Of a stretch of 64,000 nt of DNA, positions 62,388 through 64,000 are shown piece by piece. The translations under genes were made by a program, and so were the position numbers. The notes beneath the pieces are model-generated. The model had not been told where the DNA came from. It saw only the letters and a list, made by a program, of their open reading frames with translations, and searched no databases. Source of the stretch: Blautia parvula (lineage in GTDB: Bacteria > Bacillota > Clostridia > Lachnospirales > Lachnospiraceae); assembly GCF_020215665.1 (NCBI RefSeq), contig NZ_CP084061.1:4138501-4202500 (forward strand). Reading direction: 5' to 3'. The stretch's first letter is position 1. Every line of letters starts with the position of its first letter.

Positions 62388-63428
62388 TTATTTTGCTTCC
62401 CATTCACCATATTTTGCGATCACCTTGTCCTTGATCATCCGGCAGAACTCATCCGTTACCTTGAAGTCATTGACTACTGTATACCAGTATCCGTGGCTCT
62501 CCAGGAACTCTTTCTCATATTTGATCGCTGCGAACACGTCATCCCAGGTGATCCCCATTCCTTCCGGCCTGATCTCCACTCCTGCCTTGTGGATGATATC
62601 CAGGATCCCGTCCGGGTCATTTCCTCCCATTGCGGAGCCTACAAAGATCCCCAGGCATACCGGCTGGCCGTGGATGAATTTTTTCTTTGTCATGTATTCC
62701 AGTGTGTAGAATAAGAAATGGTCACTTCCCTCAATGGGTCTTGGGTTCCAGCCGTTGTTGTGGAACGCTGCTCCGCCCCATCTCAGGCCCTCTGTCAGTA
62801 CACGGATTCCTTTTTCATTTAACTCGTAGATGTCGTCCAGGTTGTCCACTACAGACTGGTATACCTCTTTTACCTCATCCACCATCTCCTGGTCATACGG
62901 CCATTTCTCCTCACATTTGCCCTGGTCTGCCGCATATTTCCAGTCAAACATGGAGTTGTTATAGCAGAGTACATCGCATACACCGCTTCTGTTCAGAGCT
63001 TTCGGGCCGCTCTGGATCACATCGTAGTCCACGTATACAGCTACAGGCTCCACATATCCCACATATCTCACAACACTGTTGAATCTAAGACCCGCGCGGT
63101 GTCCGAACACTGCGTTTGTGGCGATGGATGTGGGGACCTGATATAAAGGCATATGTGTCTTCCATGCAACCGTTTTTGCGTAGTCAACGGCCTGTCCGCC
63201 GCCCATTCCGATCACTGCCTCAAACTTCGGAAGCTTTTCAATATTTGCCATGATCTCATCGTATTCCAGGGTTTTTACAAAGTGTACGATGCAGTCATCG
63301 TCGAACTCATCTTTGAATTTCTCCCACAGATCTTCCATTGTCACTACCAGGTAAGGTCTCTGTACAATGTTCTTCAGTTCTCCGACCAGGTTACGTCCGT
63401 AGATTGTTGTAAACATTTTTTTTGCCAT
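62388..63428 (-). CDS. Glycerol-1-phosphate-dehydrogenase-like iron/zinc dehydrogenase, copy 2
   Basis: 346 residues from ATG 63428, behind AAAAAAGGAG; a longer in-frame start at 63512 overlaps the promoter. Identical motifs to copy 1 at a constant offset of 2792 bases, with no insertion or deletion until the last codons (EWEAK here, EWEAAL there). First gene of the operon. Having two copies flanking the transporter gives either higher dose or two enzymes with subtly different properties; the few changes make the former likelier. Confidence 0.88.
   Translation of the reverse strand: MAKKMFTTIYGRNLVGELKNIVQRPYLVVTMEDLWEKFKDEFDDDCIVHFVKTLEYDEIMANIEKLPKFEAVIGMGGGQAVDYAKTVAWKTHMPLYQVPTSIATNAVFGHRAGLRFNSVVRYVGYVEPVAVYVDYDVIQSGPKALNRSGVCDVLCYNNSMFDWKYAADQGKCEEKWPYDQEMVDEVKEVYQSVVDNLDDIYELNEKGIRVLTEGLRWGGAAFHNNGWNPRPIEGSDHFLFYTLEYMTKKKFIHGQPVCLGIFVGSAMGGNDPDGILDIIHKAGVEIRPEGMGITWDDVFAAIKYEKEFLESHGYWYTVVNDFKVTDEFCRMIKDKVIAKYGEWEAK
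62388..63428 (-). repeat. Near-identical duplicate of 59596-60636
   Basis: The two dehydrogenase genes match base for base over long blocks, including about 420 bases (from near 59714 to near 60131, against 62506 to 62923), with differences clustered at the two ends of the genes. This is a direct repeat of about 1.04 kb, 2792 bases apart, able to recombine and delete the symporter gene. Confidence 0.9.
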
Positions 63429-63483
63429 AGTTTTTTCTCCTTTTTTAATTTTTAAACACCATTTATAAACCATGTTTAATATT

Positions 63484-63512
63484 ATATTACCCAAGTACTT
63501 CCATTTTGTCAA
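63484..63512 (-). promoter_or_regulatory. Promoter of the amino-polyol operon
   Basis: Leftward TTGACA (63507-63512), 17-base spacer, TAATAT (63484-63489), 56 bases before the first gene. A near-consensus strong promoter. Confidence 0.75.
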
Positions 63513-63571
63513 TTACAATTAATTCACAAAAAGTTCTGGTACAATTTGTGCACTTTTTTGCACAAAAAGAA

Positions 63572-63607
63572 GCCCGGTAATCCCCCGATTGCGGGAAATT
63601 ACCGGAC
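63572..63607 (-). terminator. Terminator of the MATE-type gene
   Basis: Leftward GTCCGGTAAT and ATTACCGGGC pair around a loop and are followed by TTCTTTTTG. An inner TTTGTGCA/TGCACAAA repeat lies just beyond (63545-63566). Confidence 0.8.
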
Positions 63608-63642
63608 CTCTGTCCAATAACAGTCAAAATATATATTACATA

Positions 63643-64000
63643 TTATACAATGCCGCTCTTCTTTTTCCACACACCTGTGAAATAGAAAAACAGGGAAATC
63701 CCCGTACCGATCACCCATCCGGCCGGCCAGGACATCCAGATACCTGCGGCGCCAAAGGGCACTGATAGCACGAATGCCAGAACTACCCTTAAAACCAGGT
63801 CCGTAAAGGTGGCGATCATAAACGCCTTCATACTTCCGGAACCTCTGAGAACGCCGTCCGCTATGAGTTTGAAAGAGATAATCATGTAAAAAGGTGATAC
63901 GATCCGCAGAAACTCCACACCAACCTGTGCTGCCGCTTCGCCTCCTTTACTCATAAAGAGCCGGATGACAGACGGGCCGAAAATAAAGAACAGAAGAAAC
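63643..64000 (-). CDS. MATE family multidrug efflux transporter, C-terminal part (5' end outside window)
   Basis: About 118 residues of the C-terminal bundle are visible and the frame stays open to the window edge (FLLFFIFGPSVIRLFMSKGG). It contains FKLIADGVLRGSGSMKAFMI, the conserved NorM-like repeat, and three membrane helices. Exports drugs or metabolites using Na+ or H+. It is separated from the downstream operon by a terminator and is not part of it. Confidence 0.85.
   Translation of the reverse strand, partial: FLLFFIFGPSVIRLFMSKGGEAAAQVGVEFLRIVSPFYMIISFKLIADGVLRGSGSMKAFMIATFTDLVLRVVLAFVLSVPFGAAGIWMSWPAGWVIGTGISLFFYFTGVWKKKSGIV

Noticed and set aside
59593-63428. Second dehydrogenase as an assembly duplication
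   Set aside because: The flanks differ, the copies have several point differences and different last codons, and each has its own ribosome-binding site, so a real duplication is more likely.
1-64000. CRISPR arrays, tRNA or rRNA genes, prophage modules
   Set aside because: I saw no regularly spaced repeats, tRNA-like cloverleaf or conserved rRNA segment, and no phage structural genes.

Overview
The window looks like chromosome from a Gram-positive, gut-type Lachnospiraceae acetogen, with Blautia or a close relative as the best guess. This is inferred from gene content, not from any marker gene. The evidence is a dense set of glycan-uptake operons with AraC, ROK and LacI regulators, strong AGGAGG ribosome-binding sites, a corrinoid methyl-transfer cluster of the acetogen O-demethylase type, and an IS256-family transposon. 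No rRNA, tRNA or CRISPR array was seen.

Layout. 1-3.0 kb: end of an AraC-type regulator, galactokinase and a divergent AraC regulator. 3.3-5.3 kb: a damaged IS256-family insertion and an older transposase fragment. 5.5-8.4 kb: a leftward three-gene cell-surface operon behind a promoter, a GEMM-I (c-di-GMP-I class) riboswitch and an intrinsic terminator; the riboswitch has A at the position that is normally the ligand-reading G. 8.6-11 kb: a three-gene ABC exporter. 11.2-18.8 kb: a raffinose/melibiose-type system (binding protein, two permeases, GH36 alpha-galactosidase, AraC regulators) and a YesL-like protein. 19.9-29.2 kb: a second sugar ABC operon (oxidoreductase, binding protein, two permeases, sugar isomerase/epimerase), divergent from two tandem ROK regulators and another oxidoreductase. 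29.2-33.5 kb: an Rpn-type nuclease, an oligo-1,6-glucosidase and a divergent LacI regulator.

33.6-45 kb is a corrinoid methyl-transfer cluster: a pterin-type methyltransferase, two corrinoid proteins, a 2Fe-2S/ASKHA reductive activator, a DUF2284 cysteine-rich protein, two PucR-like regulators and a URO-D-type methyltransferase. A second GH36 alpha-galactosidase with its own promoter lies inside it. A TCCTACA-N3-TGTAG motif sits at nearly the same distance upstream of both methyltransferase promoters and is a good candidate regulator site. 45-55 kb: a DUF2007 protein, an acetyltransferase, beta-phosphoglucomutase with a GH65 phosphorylase, an orphan hybrid histidine kinase, a hemolysin III-like protein and a GH13_4 enzyme.

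55-63.4 kb is a leftward operon with a strong promoter. It encodes two almost identical glycerol-1-phosphate-dehydrogenase-like enzymes flanking a GPH-type symporter, then a NagB-type deaminase, a class III aminotransferase, a ROK regulator, a ROK kinase and an HPr-like protein that lacks the phosphorylatable His. I do not recognise this combination; it reads as a catabolic route for an amino-polyol or amino-sugar. The window ends inside a MATE-type transporter gene. The four observations I rate highest are the variant riboswitch with its surface operon, the shared PucR-type motif, the unassigned amino-polyol operon, and the ROK regulator whose start codon appears to be ACG.
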